Below are positions 27,838 through 36,038 of a stretch of 64,000 bases of DNA, piece by piece. The notes under the pieces were generated by a model. The model did no database searches. It was not told the DNA's origin and saw only the letters and a program-made list of their open reading frames with translations. The DNA lies in contig NZ_JAIVLK010000003.1 of NCBI RefSeq assembly GCF_020524585.1, forward strand, positions 496,001 to 560,000, read 5' to 3'. The DNA is from Celeribacter naphthalenivorans. GTDB taxonomy: Bacteria > Pseudomonadota > Alphaproteobacteria > Rhodobacterales > Rhodobacteraceae. The position numbers and the translations under genes were made by a program. Each line of letters opens with the position of its first letter. The stretch's first letter is position 1.

Positions 27838-28341
27838 TTACCGAATGACCAATCGTGTCGCGGGCGTGATGCGTTCCGCGATCCAGCGCAGGTGATCGGC
27901 ACGAAAGGCCACGCAGCCTTCGGTCGGATGCCGCGGCTTGCGCCAACGATGCACGAAAATGGCCGATCCTTTGCCGGGCGTGGCATCGGGCCAATTCCAA
28001 TCGGTGATGATCACCAGATCGTATAGCCGGTCGGCGCGGCGCATGGTCTCATGGCTGGCTTCGAGTGGCGCGCGCACGAGGTGGTTGTAGGCGGGATGAT
28101 CGCCCGCATCGCACCAGAGATCGCCCACACGGATTTTCTCCCCCGTGATCGCCGGAATGCGATCTGCCCTGTAATAGAGCGCGGGCATATGATGTGCGCC
28201 ACGCGGACTGGCCCCATCGCCTTCGCGTTTGTCGTCACGGATGCCACCCTTGCCGATGGAACAGGGAAACCGCCGCCCCAAAAACCTCGCACCCCAGCGG
28301 TTCACAACGATGTCGGTGGCCTTGAACATGGGGGCGCTCAT
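27838..28341 (-). CDS. L,D-transpeptidase (YkuD) family protein
   Basis: This 167-residue protein is essentially one YkuD domain. The active-site region is HRWRKPRHPTEGCVAF near the C-terminus, with the catalytic Cys in EGC; the expected His is present. No signal peptide or membrane segment is visible, which is odd for a peptidoglycan cross-linking enzyme. Export could be by another route, or the substrate could differ. It overlaps the end of ribA by four bases on the same strand, so it is translated from the ribA message. Confidence 0.85.
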   Translation of the reverse strand: MSAPMFKATDIVVNRWGARFLGRRFPCSIGKGGIRDDKREGDGASPRGAHHMPALYYRADRIPAITGEKIRVGDLWCDAGDHPAYNHLVRAPLEASHETMRRADRLYDLVIITDWNWPDATPGKGSAIFVHRWRKPRHPTEGCVAFRADHLRWIAERITPATRLVIR

Positions 28342-29426
28342 AGGAGATGCCCGGATTTGCGCGCCTTGGTGGCGAGGTAGGCCTCGTTGTAGCGGTTTTC
28401 GCCCACTTTGAGCGGCACGCGTTCGGTCACCTCGATGCCTTGATCTTTCATGCGGGCGATCTTGTTCGGGTTGTTGGTCAAAAGCCGCACGGCGCCGAAC
28501 CCCATCTCTTTGAGAATCGCGGCGCCTATGCGGAAATCGCGTTCGTCATCCTCAAAGCCCAGACGGTGATTGGCCTCCACCGTATCAAATCCCTGATCCT
28601 GCAAGGAGTAGGCGCGCATCTTGTTGGCGTGGCCGATGCCGCGGCCCTCTTGGTTCAGATACAGCAGAATGCCCTCGCCCTCTTCGCCCATCTGCGTCAA
28701 AGCGGCATTCAACTGCGGCCCGCAGTCGCATTTCATGGATCCGAAAATATCGCCGGTGAAACAGGCGGAATGCAGGCGGGCTAGAACCGGTTTTGCGCGG
28801 TCCGGACGACCGACTTCGACGACGTAATGTTCTTCGCCGCCATCCTCGGGACGGAACACATGCACGCGGGATGTCTTGGCGGCCAGCAAAGGCACGCGGG
28901 CGTGGACCATATCGTGCAGCGGCGCGAGATCGGCCATCAGCGGCAGCGCGGTTTCGACCGACAAGACGGTCAGGCCATGGCTGGCCGCGATCTCAAAGGC
29001 GTTGTCGACATCCACCATCACGGCAGAGGGCAAAAGCCGCGCGGATTTCGCCAGAGCAATCGCGGCCTTGGCGCAAAGCGCATTGCCGCCGCGCAGGGAT
29101 TGGAACGGGCCTTTCATCGGATGGGTCAGATCGTCCGCCGGATTGGCGACGGCTTCGATCCAATCGACATCGACGTCTTTCGGCAGGATCAGCCGGGCCA
29201 AGGTGCTGTCATAGGCTCGGGCCGACAGTGTTTCGGCGCGCCGGGCGGTGATCGTCAGATAAGCCTGCCCCAAAGCGCGCAGGTCATTCAAACGTGCGGA
29301 AGACAGGTCTTCGGCCGCAATCGCAAGCGCAGCGCCTGCCTCGGAGCGCAGCACAACCGGCACGCCCATACGCATGTCAGCGCGGGCGCGGGCGATGAGT
29401 TCTGAGAGGCTGGGCGCAAGGCTCAT
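28338..29426 (-). CDS. ribA: GTP cyclohydrolase II
   Basis: RibA opens the GTP ring in the first step of riboflavin synthesis. The C-terminal GTP cyclohydrolase II domain (about residues 165-362) carries the zinc ligands and catalytic region HSACFTGDIFGSMKCDCG. It also has GILLYLNQEGRGIGHANKMRAY and LLTNNPNKI. The first 160 residues resemble a worn-down DHBP synthase (RibB-like) domain without its acidic metal-binding motif. The protein is therefore probably monofunctional, with RibB elsewhere. It overlaps the L,D-transpeptidase gene. Confidence 0.92.
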   Translation of the reverse strand: MSLAPSLSELIARARADMRMGVPVVLRSEAGAALAIAAEDLSSARLNDLRALGQAYLTITARRAETLSARAYDSTLARLILPKDVDVDWIEAVANPADDLTHPMKGPFQSLRGGNALCAKAAIALAKSARLLPSAVMVDVDNAFEIAASHGLTVLSVETALPLMADLAPLHDMVHARVPLLAAKTSRVHVFRPEDGGEEHYVVEVGRPDRAKPVLARLHSACFTGDIFGSMKCDCGPQLNAALTQMGEEGEGILLYLNQEGRGIGHANKMRAYSLQDQGFDTVEANHRLGFEDDERDFRIGAAILKEMGFGAVRLLTNNPNKIARMKDQGIEVTERVPLKVGENRYNEAYLATKARKSGHLL

Positions 29427-29594
29427 GGCGGTATCCGTCCTGTGATCAGGCCCACCATGTAGCGATTTTTGACATAAAGTGAAACATTTCCGCGCGATTT
29501 GACACGCTTGCGTGATGGCTTTGTTGCAAATCTTGTTTTGGCGCGCCGCTCACCGCAGATCACAATCAAAGCAAAGTTAAAGGAGGTCTCTGTG

Positions 29595-30281
29595 ATGGCC
29601 ACTCTCAAGAAAATTCTTCTCGTGGATGACGATGACGATCTGCGCGAGGCGCTGAGCGAGCAACTGGTGATGACCGAGGATTTCGATGTCTTCGAAGCCG
29701 ACAGCGGCGCCACCGGGATGGAGAAGACCAAAGAGGGTCATTACGACCTGATCATGCTCGATGTGGGGCTGCCGGACACGGACGGGCGCGAGCTTTGCAA
29801 GCGGATGCGCAAATCCGGGGTGAAAGCGCCGATCCTGATGCTCACCGGCCATGACACCGACGCCGATACGATCCTTGGCCTCGACAGCGGCGCCAATGAT
29901 TATGTGACCAAACCGTTCAAATTCCCGGTGCTTCTGGCCCGCATCCGCGCCCAGCTTCGTACGCATGAACAGTCCGAGGCCGCTGTGTTCCAGTTGGGGC
30001 CGTATACGTTCAAACCGGCGCAGAAGATGCTTGTCACCGAAGATGACAAGAAAATCCGCCTGACGGAAAAAGAGACCAACATTCTCAAATTCCTCTATCG
30101 CGCCACCGAAGGCGTCGTGCCGCGCGATGTCTTGCTGCATGAGGTCTGGGGCTACAACGCCGGTGTGACGACCCACACGCTTGAAACCCACATCTATCGC
30201 CTGCGTCAAAAGATCGAGCCCGATCCCTCGAACGCACGCCTTTTGGTGACGGAGGCCGGTGGCTACCGCCTCGCCTCCTGA
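29595..30281 (+). CDS. cenR: OmpR-type response regulator, CenR-like
   Basis: This 228-residue two-component regulator has a receiver domain with the acidic pocket ILLVDDDDDL and the phospho-acceptor Asp in IMLDVGLPD (about residue 53). The Lys is in YVTKPF. A winged-helix DNA-binding domain follows (LTEKETNILKFLYRA...HTLETHIYRLRQKIEP). The high conservation (ANDYVTKPFKFPVLLARIRAQLRTHEQSE...FQLGPYTFKPA) matches the alphaproteobacterial CenR/OtpR group that controls cell-envelope genes, essential in some species. Orthology is from memory of the family. ATG 29595 has AGGAGG eight bases upstream. It is transcribed alone, with a terminator at 30393. Confidence 0.88.
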   Translation: MATLKKILLVDDDDDLREALSEQLVMTEDFDVFEADSGATGMEKTKEGHYDLIMLDVGLPDTDGRELCKRMRKSGVKAPILMLTGHDTDADTILGLDSGANDYVTKPFKFPVLLARIRAQLRTHEQSEAAVFQLGPYTFKPAQKMLVTEDDKKIRLTEKETNILKFLYRATEGVVPRDVLLHEVWGYNAGVTTHTLETHIYRLRQKIEPDPSNARLLVTEAGGYRLAS

Positions 30282-30392
30282 TTTGAGAAAAATGAATTTG
30301 CGCAGGAACCTTTTGGCGCCTGCGTGGGTTTCATACAGGAAGATCCCTCGCACATCGGGATAAGGATGTGCAGTCCCTCGTCCCCTCGACTT

Positions 30393-30424
30393 ATGCCCGG
30401 CCTCAGCGCCGGGCATCTTTTTTT
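30393..30424 (+). terminator. Rho-independent terminator after the CenR-like gene
   Basis: ATGCCCGGC and GCCGGGCAT form a perfect 9-bp stem with a 6-base loop, followed by CTTTTTTT. Two further GC-then-T blocks (GGCCGGGCATTTT, GGCTGGCATTTTTT) follow, a possible degenerate repeat of the 3' arm. Confidence 0.93.
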
Positions 30425-30547
30425 GGCCGGGCATTTTGGGGCTGGCATTTTTTGCGGTTTTGTCGGGAGCGCCTTGCACCGCTTTCGGGTGGCGTCATGA
30501 GCGGCGGGCGGGTAGGGTTCGGGGCAAATCTGATCCGAGGTCCTGAT

Positions 30548-31336
30548 ATGCCCTTTACCCTTGCCACCTGGAACATCAATTCCGTGCGCCTGCGCGAGCC
30601 GATCGTGCTCAAACTGCTCGAAGAGGAAGCGCCCGATGTGCTGTGCCTTCAGGAGTGCAAATCGCCGGTCGAGAAAATCCCGATGGAGGGCTTTCGCGCG
30701 CTGGGCTACACCCACATGGTCGCACGCGGGCAAAAAGGCTACAACGGGGTCGCGATCCTGTCGAAAATTCCGATGGTCGAGGCCGGGGCCGCAGATTACG
30801 CCTCTTTGGGTCACGCGCGTCATGTCGCGGGCAAGCTGGAAAACGGTGTGACGATCCACAATTTCTACGTTCCTGCGGGCGGCGATGTGCCGGATCGCGA
30901 GGTGAATGAGAAATTCGGCCAAAAGCTCGATTACCTGACCGAGATGCGCGATGCCTTCCATGTCGACGCGCCGGAGAAAGCCATTCTCGTGGGCGATCTC
31001 AATATCGCGCCGCGCGAAGATGATGTTTGGGATCACAAGAAACTCCTGAAGATCGTGTCGCACACGCCCATCGAGGTCGAACATCTCGCCCAGACCCAAG
31101 ACGCCGGAAAGTGGGTCGACATCACCCGTCAGGATATTCCCGAGGGGCTGCTCTACAGCTGGTGGTCCTACCGCGCCAAGGATTGGGATGCCGCCGACAA
31201 GGGCCGTCGTCTCGATCACATTTGGGCCACGCCCGATATTTCCAATTCGGCTCACGGATCGCGCGTTCTGCGTGCTGCACGGGGTTGGGACAAGCCCTCC
31301 GATCACGCTCCGGTTTTTGCCAGTTTTGATCTCTAA
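30548..31336 (+). CDS. xthA: Exodeoxyribonuclease III
   Basis: This AP endonuclease/3'-5' exonuclease of base-excision repair has 262 residues. Motifs are LATWNINSVR at the N-terminus, LCLQECKSP (catalytic Glu), GYNGVAILSK, VGDLNIAPREDDVWDHKK, and the terminal SDHAPVFASF with the active-site His. The start is ATG 30548 with GAGG upstream; the frame extends upstream through the terminator region and is not coding there. The next operon begins 69 bp downstream. Confidence 0.95.
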   Translation: MPFTLATWNINSVRLREPIVLKLLEEEAPDVLCLQECKSPVEKIPMEGFRALGYTHMVARGQKGYNGVAILSKIPMVEAGAADYASLGHARHVAGKLENGVTIHNFYVPAGGDVPDREVNEKFGQKLDYLTEMRDAFHVDAPEKAILVGDLNIAPREDDVWDHKKLLKIVSHTPIEVEHLAQTQDAGKWVDITRQDIPEGLLYSWWSYRAKDWDAADKGRRLDHIWATPDISNSAHGSRVLRAARGWDKPSDHAPVFASFDL

Positions 31337-31363
31337 AGCCGATCTTTAAAACCCATGCGACAA

Positions 31364-31379
31364 GGCGCATATATGCGCC
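31364..31379. promoter_or_regulatory. 16-bp perfect palindrome upstream of cnoX
   Basis: GGCGCATATATGCGCC is a perfect dyad with no spacer, 26 bp before the cnoX start and 27 bp past the xthA stop. Its centre (CATATAT) resembles a -10 element, so a dimeric regulator binding here could overlap the promoter. No regulator can be named. Confidence 0.5.
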
Positions 31380-31405
31380 AAGCAACCAGATAGAGGAGAA
31401 CCGAT

Positions 31406-32308
31406 ATGGATCTCGGACAAGCCAACGGCGCCGCCCATGGCGCATATGTGAAAGACGTCACTGAAGCCGATTTCATGGCAGAGGTGATCGAAGCCTCGCA
31501 AGAAACCCCTGTGATCGTCGATTTCTGGGCGCCGTGGTGTGGCCCCTGCCGTCAGCTTGGCCCGGCTCTTGAGGCCGAGGTCGAGGCCGCCGGTGGCGCC
31601 GTCAAAATGGCGAAGGTCAATGTCGATGAAAACCAGATGATCGCGGGCCAGCTGCGTGTGCAGTCGATCCCGACCGTCTATGCCTTTTTCAAAGGCCAGC
31701 CGGTGGACGGCTTCCAAGGCGCGCTTCCGCCCTCGCAGATCAAGGAGTTCGTGGCCAAGGTCGCGGCGCTGAATGTGGACGAAAGCCTCGCCGATGCGGT
31801 GGCTGCCGCCGACGAAATGTTCGAAGCGGGCGAGATTGATGACGCGGCCCAGACCTATGCCGCAATCCTCGAAGAGGATGACAAACTCGCGGGCGCCTAT
31901 GCCGGTCTCGCCAAATGCCACCTCGCCAAAGGCGATGTCGATCAGGCCGAGGCCGTGATCAACGGCGCGCCTGCCGAGATCGCGGCGGATGCGGCCATTG
32001 AGGGTGTCCATGCCCAGATCGCTCTGGCACGTGAGGCCGAAAACGCCGGTCCGGTGGGCGAATTGGCCGCCAAGGTCGAAGCCGACCCGACCGACATGCA
32101 AGCCCGTCTTGATCTCGCCGTGGCACAACACGCCGCCGGTCAGGTTGAGGAGGCCGTCGAGACCCTTCTGGCCGCCTTCAAACAGGACCGTGAGTGGAAC
32201 GATGGCGCCATCAAAGAACAGCTGTTCAAAATCTTCGACAGCCTCAAGCCCAGCGATCCGATCGTTCTGAACGGGCGTCGCAAATTGTCGTCGATGCTAT
32301 TTGCCTGA
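31406..32308 (+). CDS. cnoX: Thioredoxin-fold co-chaperone CnoX (YbbN)
   Basis: This 300-residue protein has an N-terminal thioredoxin domain (residues about 10-115) with the intact active site WAPWCGPCRQ and the cis-Pro loop SIPTVYAF. TPR-like helices follow (AAADEMFEAGEIDDAAQTYAAILEE and similar). CnoX binds unfolded clients under oxidative (HOCl-type) stress and hands them to GroEL or DnaK. Unlike the E. coli protein, which has lost the CXXC pair, this one keeps CGPC and should also reduce disulfides, as described for Caulobacter. GAGGAG lies just upstream. It is followed by the LON-domain and Trm112 genes in the same direction. Confidence 0.9.
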   Translation: MDLGQANGAAHGAYVKDVTEADFMAEVIEASQETPVIVDFWAPWCGPCRQLGPALEAEVEAAGGAVKMAKVNVDENQMIAGQLRVQSIPTVYAFFKGQPVDGFQGALPPSQIKEFVAKVAALNVDESLADAVAAADEMFEAGEIDDAAQTYAAILEEDDKLAGAYAGLAKCHLAKGDVDQAEAVINGAPAEIAADAAIEGVHAQIALAREAENAGPVGELAAKVEADPTDMQARLDLAVAQHAAGQVEEAVETLLAAFKQDREWNDGAIKEQLFKIFDSLKPSDPIVLNGRRKLSSMLFA

Positions 32309-32334
32309 TCGCCCGCGCGATCTAGCTATAGGGT

Positions 32335-32982
32335 ATGTTGACCGCAGCAAGCCTTCCTGAGACGATCCCCGTCTTCCCGCTGCCCGGTGCGCTTTTGCTG
32401 CCCCGGGCGCGGTTGCCGCTGCATATTTTCGAGCCTCGCTATTTGCAGATGATCGAAGATTGCATGAAAACCTCCGCGCGTCTCATCGGCATGGTACAGC
32501 CGCGCAGTGGAGGCGTGAGCGGGGCAGGGGAGGGCAAGCTCAACCAGATCGGCTGTGCCGGGCGTCTGACCGCCTTTTCCGAAACCGAAGACGGGCGCTA
32601 CATGATCACGCTTTCGGGCGTGTCGCGCTTTCGCCTGATCTCAGAGGTGAATGGCTTTTGCCCCTATCGCAAATTTTCGGTCAACTGGTCCGATTTTTCC
32701 CAGGACCTCGGCGCAGCGGAAGCCGATCCGCGCTTGGATCGCGCAGGCTTCATGGCGCTCCTCAAACGCTATTTCTGCGAGGAAGACCTGCAAACCGATT
32801 GGGACAGCCTCGGTCAGGCGGAGGACGAATTGCTGATCAACTCGCTCTCCATGCTCTGCCCCTTCGGTCCCGAAGACAAACAGGCCCTTTTGGAGGCGCC
32901 CTCTCTTTCCATTCGGCGTGAAACTCTGGTAACCCTCATGGAATTCGCCCTGCATGGCGGCTCTGATGAGGATATGATGTGA
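32335..32982 (+). CDS. LON peptidase substrate-binding domain protein
   Basis: This 215-residue stand-alone LON N-terminal domain begins [34 protein letters not shown]. It contains the typical [29 protein letters not shown] block. It has no ATPase or protease domain. Its role is unknown; it may bind peptides or act as an adaptor. It is 26 bp downstream of cnoX and overlaps the Trm112 gene, so all three are probably one operon. Confidence 0.9.
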   Translation: MLTAASLPETIPVFPLPGALLLPRARLPLHIFEPRYLQMIEDCMKTSARLIGMVQPRSGGVSGAGEGKLNQIGCAGRLTAFSETEDGRYMITLSGVSRFRLISEVNGFCPYRKFSVNWSDFSQDLGAAEADPRLDRAGFMALLKRYFCEEDLQTDWDSLGQAEDELLINSLSMLCPFGPEDKQALLEAPSLSIRRETLVTLMEFALHGGSDEDMM

Positions 32983-33185
32983 TGAGCAGTGACACGACCC
33001 CGCAAGTGCAACAGGCCTTTGATCGCCGCATGTTGGAGGCGCTCGTCTGCCCGCAAACCCATGGCGTTCTGACCTTTGACGCCGAGGCGCAAGAGCTGAT
33101 CTCGAAAACCGCCGGTCTCGCCTATCCGATCCGCAATGGCATTCCGATCATGCTGGTCTCAGAGGCGCGCAGCCTCGAAGATTAA
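32982..33185 (+). CDS. Trm112 family protein
   Basis: This 67-residue protein (ATG 32982; GTG 32979 is an alternative with better-spaced GAGG) matches the Trm112/YcaR type. Family features are [33 protein letters not shown] and a zinc-ribbon-like core. Only one Cys remains, so zinc is probably not bound. In eukaryotes and archaea Trm112 activates several methyltransferases; the bacterial role is less clear. It overlaps the end of the LON-domain gene. Confidence 0.85.
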   Translation: MSSDTTPQVQQAFDRRMLEALVCPQTHGVLTFDAEAQELISKTAGLAYPIRNGIPIMLVSEARSLED

Positions 33186-33209
33186 GGCTTTTCCGGGGGC
33201 GGTGCGGTC

Positions 33210-33242
33210 TTCTTCATTGCGGCCAAAATACTCAAAGAGTAT
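33210..33242 (-). repeat. Dispersed GAGTATTT element, copy 1
   Basis: On the minus strand this reads GAGTATTTTGGCCGCAATGAAGAAG. It includes a small dyad (ATACTC-AAA-GAGTAT at 33228-33242). It lies in the 65-bp gap between the convergent Trm112 and UbiH-type genes. Related copies are at 47960-47979 and 59465-59486. Confidence 0.5.
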
Positions 33243-33250
33243 CTCAGCCC

Positions 33251-34486
33251 TCAAAGTGGCACGCCCCGCAGCAGCTTCGGCACATCACCGTTGACCCCCG
33301 CCGCCTCGCGGATTGCCGCGCGGCGCAGACCCGTCACGGAATTCACCACGCCCATCCCGATGTCACGCGCGATTCGCAGCAGCGGATTGTCGTTGGAAAA
33401 CAGCTTGTTGAAGCTGTCGGTCATCAGCGCCATCGTGGCCACATCGAACCGCCGCCATTGCGCGTAACGCTCTAGAACATCTTCGCGCCCGATGTCTTCG
33501 CCGCGGCGATGTGCTTCGACCAACACTTCCGTCAGCGCGCCGACATCCTTGAGACCGGCATTCAGACCCTGACCCGAAATCGGGTGCATCCCATGGGCCG
33601 CATCGCCCACCAACGCAATGCGCGGTGCGGTGAAGCTGTTCGCCAGAGTGATGTTCAAAGGATAGGTAAAGCGTTTCCCGGCAAGAGAAATCTCGCCCAG
33701 AAAATCCCCGAACCGGGGCCGCAAAACCGCGAGGTAATCCTCATCGGACAGCGCCTGAATATCTGCCGCCATCTTGTCTTTTTCGGTCCAGACGATGGAG
33801 CTTTGATTGCCCGGCAGGGGCAGGATCGCCAGCGGCCCGGAGGGTAGGAAATATTGATGCGCGGCGCCGTTATGAGGCAGCTCATGCGAAATTGCGCAGA
33901 CCAGCGCGGTCTGGCCATAGGCCCAGCCGGTGCGCTTGATCCCGGCGCGCTCCGCGGTGCCGGATTTGCGTCCGTCACAGCCGACGATCAGCTTGCCTTC
34001 GATCTCCGCACCACTGTCCAGCGTGACCTTCGCGCCATGCAGATCGACCTCTTGCGCCACCACAAGCCCCTCAACCTGCGTGATCCGGGGCTGCGCGTCG
34101 AGCGCGTCCAAAATGGCCTGCCGCAGGAACCGATCCTCGACCATATAGCCCATCGGGCTTTCGTCGATTTCCCCGTCGCGGAACTCGAGCATGAAGGGCG
34201 CGGGCCCTTCGCCGGGTTTGCCGTCGGTGACCTTCACGTCGAGAATGGGCTGCGCATGGGTGCTGACGCGATCCCAAAGACCAATGGCTTTCAACAGCTT
34301 ATGCGAGCCAAGCGAGAGCGCATAGCCACGCCCGTCAAACACGTCGCTGGTGCGGGTGTCTTTCGGCAGGCTGTCGATCAAGGTCACGCTCAGCCCCGCA
34401 TTGGCCGAGGCCAGCGCCAGCGCCGGACCGTTCAAACCGCCGCCGACAATGATGAGATCGCTTTTGGGGGTGATGTTTTGGGTCAT
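33251..34486 (-). CDS. UbiH/UbiF/COQ6-type FAD-dependent hydroxylase
   Basis: This 411-residue aromatic-ring monooxygenase is probably for ubiquinone synthesis. It has the N-terminal FAD motif DLIIVGGGLNGPALALASANAG, the family DG motif KLIVGCDGRKSGTAERAG, and the second FAD site RIALVGDAAHGMHPISGQGLNAGLKDV. Which ring position it hydroxylates cannot be told. ATG 34486 has AAGGAG upstream; the longer frame up to 34708 runs into the opposite-strand amidase. It is divergent from the amidase gene and convergent with Trm112. Confidence 0.9.
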   Translation of the reverse strand: MTQNITPKSDLIIVGGGLNGPALALASANAGLSVTLIDSLPKDTRTSDVFDGRGYALSLGSHKLLKAIGLWDRVSTHAQPILDVKVTDGKPGEGPAPFMLEFRDGEIDESPMGYMVEDRFLRQAILDALDAQPRITQVEGLVVAQEVDLHGAKVTLDSGAEIEGKLIVGCDGRKSGTAERAGIKRTGWAYGQTALVCAISHELPHNGAAHQYFLPSGPLAILPLPGNQSSIVWTEKDKMAADIQALSDEDYLAVLRPRFGDFLGEISLAGKRFTYPLNITLANSFTAPRIALVGDAAHGMHPISGQGLNAGLKDVGALTEVLVEAHRRGEDIGREDVLERYAQWRRFDVATMALMTDSFNKLFSNDNPLLRIARDIGMGVVNSVTGLRRAAIREAAGVNGDVPKLLRGVPL

Positions 34487-34580
34487 GGCAGTCTCCTTGC
34501 CGCAAATATGACGCCTAAAGCGGGATTGTCCATGCGATGTTGCGCCGCTAGTTTGCATCGGCAACAAGAAAGGGCGCAAA

Positions 34581-35909
34581 ATGGTCGAGTATACAAAGAT
34601 GAGCATGAGCGATCTGGGGCGGGCCATCGGCTCCGGCGACATCGATCCGCGCGATTTGGCGGCGGCCTTTCTGGACATGGCGAAGGCGCATCCGTTCCGC
34701 GACCGCATCTATGCCCGCCTCATGGAGGATCGCGCCATGGCGGAGGCCGAAGCCGCCTATGCCCGTGCCCAAGACGGTGTGCGCCGCGGTCTCTTGGATG
34801 GCGTGCCTGTGTCGTGGAAAGACCTCTTTGACACGGCTGGCGTCGCCACCGAAGCGGGCACGGCTTTGCTCAAGGACCGCATCCCGACTCGCGATGCAGA
34901 AGTGCTGCGCCGCGCGTCCAATGCCGGTCTGGTGGCGCTGGGCAAGACGCATATGTCGGAGCTGGCGTTTTCGGGTCTGGGTCTCAATCCGGTGACGGCG
35001 ACGACGCCCTGTGTGAACGATCATGAGGCGGTGTCCGGCGGATCGTCCTCGGGGGCGGCGGGCTCTGTCGCCTTCGGGCTTGCCCCCGGTGCGATCGGCT
35101 CGGATACGGGCGGATCTGTGCGCATTCCCTCGGCCTGGAACGATCTTGTGGGGCTGAAAACCACGGCGGGACGCATCCCTCTTGAGGGCGTGGTCCCGCT
35201 GGCCGCCGCTTTCGACACCGTCGGTCCTCTGGTCAAAACCGTTGAGGACGCGGCGGAGTGTTTCGCCGTTCTCGATGGTACGCCCGCGCCGGATCTCAAA
35301 GGTGCGACACTCAAGGGCAAGCGCCTGCTCATTCTCGACAATGTGGTTTTCGATGATATTCGTGATGCGCCTTTGGCCGCCTTCGAGGCGTCGGTCGAAA
35401 AACTGCGCGACGCGGGCGCCGAGATTACCCGCGCGCCGATTAAGGCCGTCACTGAGGCGATGGACCTCTCCGGTATCCTCTTCACCACAGAGGCCTATGC
35501 CGAATGGCGCGACTATATCGAGGCCAAACCGGAGCTGATGTATCCGCGCATTCTCGACCGTTTCCGGGCGGGTGGCGCCTTTAATGGGGCGGATTTCGTG
35601 GCGGGTTGGAAAAAGCTCGCCCATCTGCGCGGGGACTATCTGCGCGAGACGGCGGGCTATGATGCGGTGATCCTGCCGACTGCGCCGATCCTGCCGCCCA
35701 ATGCGGAACGGTTGCTGAAGGACGCCGACTATTATGTGACGGAGAACCTTTTGGCGCTTCGCAACACCCGTGTGGGCAACCTCATGGGGTTGGCGGCTCT
35801 GACGCTTCCGACCGGGGTGCCGTCTTGTGGCCTGTTGATGCAAACGCCGCCGATGTCCGAGGCGGCTCTGTTGCGTCTTGGGGCGGCTGCGGAAAGGGCG
35901 CTGGCCTAA
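34581..35909 (+). CDS. Amidase (amidase-signature family)
   Basis: This 442-residue hydrolase has the amidase-signature core: the Lys in VPVSWKDLFDTAG, the Gly/Ser-rich block SGGSSSGAAGSVAFGLAPGAIGSDTGGSVRIPS with the cis-Ser and the nucleophile Ser, and FDTVGPLVKTVED. These give the Ser-Ser-Lys triad. There is no GatB/GatC neighbour and the C-terminal region is not GatA-like, so a free amide or related substrate is more likely than Glu-tRNA amidation. An internal ATG at 34599 is an alternative start. Confidence 0.88.
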   Translation: MVEYTKMSMSDLGRAIGSGDIDPRDLAAAFLDMAKAHPFRDRIYARLMEDRAMAEAEAAYARAQDGVRRGLLDGVPVSWKDLFDTAGVATEAGTALLKDRIPTRDAEVLRRASNAGLVALGKTHMSELAFSGLGLNPVTATTPCVNDHEAVSGGSSSGAAGSVAFGLAPGAIGSDTGGSVRIPSAWNDLVGLKTTAGRIPLEGVVPLAAAFDTVGPLVKTVEDAAECFAVLDGTPAPDLKGATLKGKRLLILDNVVFDDIRDAPLAAFEASVEKLRDAGAEITRAPIKAVTEAMDLSGILFTTEAYAEWRDYIEAKPELMYPRILDRFRAGGAFNGADFVAGWKKLAHLRGDYLRETAGYDAVILPTAPILPPNAERLLKDADYYVTENLLALRNTRVGNLMGLAALTLPTGVPSCGLLMQTPPMSEAALLRLGAAAERALA

Positions 35910-36038
35910 AAGTCACAACTTCTGCGAGCATGCCGCTGTCAAGGACGTCTTTCTCTGGACCAAATCAGTCGTGCCGGTTATCTTGACCTCAAACACCCGG
36001 GCAAAAAGATCCGGAAAAACAGAGGCAGTAGCAGTTTC

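Noticed and set aside
29499-29527. TTGACA as -35 of a CenR-like promoter
   Set aside because: No acceptable -10 hexamer 16-18 bases downstream.
34583-34605. GAGTATACAAAGATGAG at the amidase start as another dispersed element
   Set aside because: It lies within the coding start and lacks the TGGC block.
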